Below the pieces are notes generated by a model. The model saw only the letters and a program-made list of their open reading frames with translations, made no database searches and had not been told where the DNA came from. A program made the translations under genes and the position numbers. Source: Candidatus Latescibacterota bacterium (GTDB lineage Bacteria; Latescibacterota; MWCZ01). Taken from it: a stretch of 64,000 nucleotides of DNA. The DNA lies in the NCBI GenBank assembly GCA_022706085.1, contig JAKJDF010000002.1:72372-136371 (forward strand). Direction: 5' to 3'. Positions 63,461-64,000 of the stretch are shown here, piece by piece (position 1 is the first letter of the stretch; every line of letters begins with the position of its first letter).

Positions 63461-64000
63461 ATGAAACACAGAAACAGATCACTCGTGGTCCTTCTGGGAC
63501 TGTCGCTCGTGGCAATCGGCGCTGGTTGCGGCCGCAGTGTCGTCTCGCGTACCCAGGAGAGCAACTGGGTCGTGCCGCCGCCCGCAACATCTATTGACGT
63601 CACGCTGAACGCCCCGACAGGCGGCGGCGCGGCTGATATCCAGGGAACGCGCGTTGTGCTCATTTCCGGCGGTGCCATTCTGCGGGATACGACGCTTGCC
63701 GCGGTAACAACGGCGCCGTTCAAATTCACGTTCGGGAACCTTCCCGGCGCGGGAACATACCAGGTCGCGATCGTCAAGGCCGGTTACACGATGCAGGTAA
63801 CGACGGCTTCAATTACGGGATCCGCCGTTCCGCAGGTCGCGCTGACACTCCGCAAACTGGAGAACACGAACACGATTTCCGTGGTCAGCGCCACCGTGAC
63901 CAACCCCGCATCGCCGACCACCATTACGGTGACGCAGCCACCCGTTGTGACGGGCACTTACGCGACCGCGGCTCCAGCGCAGGTGACACTTCCGGCGAGT
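63461..64000 (+). CDS. Lipoprotein with carboxypeptidase-regulatory-like domain (partial)
   Basis: The ATG at 63461 opens a frame of 180 codons that runs off the window, so only the N-terminal part is visible. MKHRNRSLVVLLGLSLVAIG leads to AGC, a lipobox with Cys at 23. The next part has SIDVTLNAPTGGGAADIQGTRV and AGTYQVAIVKAGYTMQV, as in beta-sandwich (PEGA / regulatory-like) domains, then a Thr/Pro-rich linker. Third gene of the envelope cluster; TGGGGGAA is the ribosome site. Confidence 0.75.
   Translation, partial: MKHRNRSLVVLLGLSLVAIGAGCGRSVVSRTQESNWVVPPPATSIDVTLNAPTGGGAADIQGTRVVLISGGAILRDTTLAAVTTAPFKFTFGNLPGAGTYQVAIVKAGYTMQVTTASITGSAVPQVALTLRKLENTNTISVVSATVTNPASPTTITVTQPPVVTGTYATAAPAQVTLPAS

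Overview
The window is a 64 kb stretch of GC-rich bacterial chromosome with about 48 protein genes and one tRNA gene. It reads as a diderm from the FCB (Fibrobacteres-Chlorobi-Bacteroidetes) side of the tree, probably one of its candidate phyla. Four secreted proteins end in the FlgD-like 'NPFNPST ... WDGRD' sorting domain. One outer-membrane protein fuses a peptidase-MA domain, a TolB-type propeller and an Omp85-like barrel. A double-length UvrA and an incomplete mannose-type PTS next to HprK fit the same picture. This placement is inference from gene content; no rRNA or ribosomal protein lies in the window. I see no CRISPR array, transposase, integrase or phage gene.

Layout. 1-1,100: thioredoxin, tRNA-Thr(CGT) and a nitroreductase on the plus strand. 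1,113-12,486, all minus: yebC-ruvC-ruvA-ruvB, then two DUF5683-like proteins, the peptidase/TolB/barrel protein, a secreted metalloprotease and a TPR lipoprotein. Many joints overlap by 1-4 bases, suggesting long polycistronic transcription. 12,487-14,939: a repeat island of palindromes and duplicated intergenic sequence around one short WD40 protein. 14,940-21,120, plus: purine/uracil-type permease, family-2 glycosyltransferase, RtcB, MazG and a Gfo/Idh/MocA oxidoreductase, closed by a strong hairpin terminator. 21,201-29,999, minus: RidA, then a YfhO-phosphohexomutase-Hpf-HprK-EIIA(man)-EIIB(man)-MlaD-hydrolase series. 30,201-34,896: a UroD-family protein, HisG on the opposite strand, and a tandem pair of oligogalacturonate-lyase-like propellers. 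34,897-38,149, minus: comEA, a small pseudopilin-like protein, coaD, pta and an M28 peptidase. 38,240-40,286, plus: a small beta-rich secreted protein and RmuC. 40,480-52,564, minus: a glycoside-hydrolase-like protein, phosphate transporter plus DUF47 partner, and two secreted sorting-domain proteins, one of 2,417 residues. 53,050-60,546, plus: double UvrA and a second UroD-family protein. 60,890-64,000, plus: an envelope cluster (barrel protein, YjbH-like protein, lipoprotein) cut by the window edge.

Functional themes. DNA repair and recombination: RuvABC, UvrA, RmuC and ComEA. Carbon handling and control: Hpf, HprK, PTS IIA/IIB, Pta, phosphohexomutase, OGL-like, UroD-like and Gfo/Idh/MocA proteins. 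Envelope and secretion: sorting-domain proteins, barrels and MlaD. The PTS genes shown lack EIIC and EIID, so they look regulatory rather than transporting.

The most unusual items are the fused double UvrA with an extra C-terminal domain, the FN3/MAM super-repeat protein with a small domain shared by its neighbour, the repeat island, and the OGL-like pair in which one copy lacks a metal-site glutamine. None of these amounts to a demonstrably new system. All family calls come from reading motifs by eye; no database search was made.
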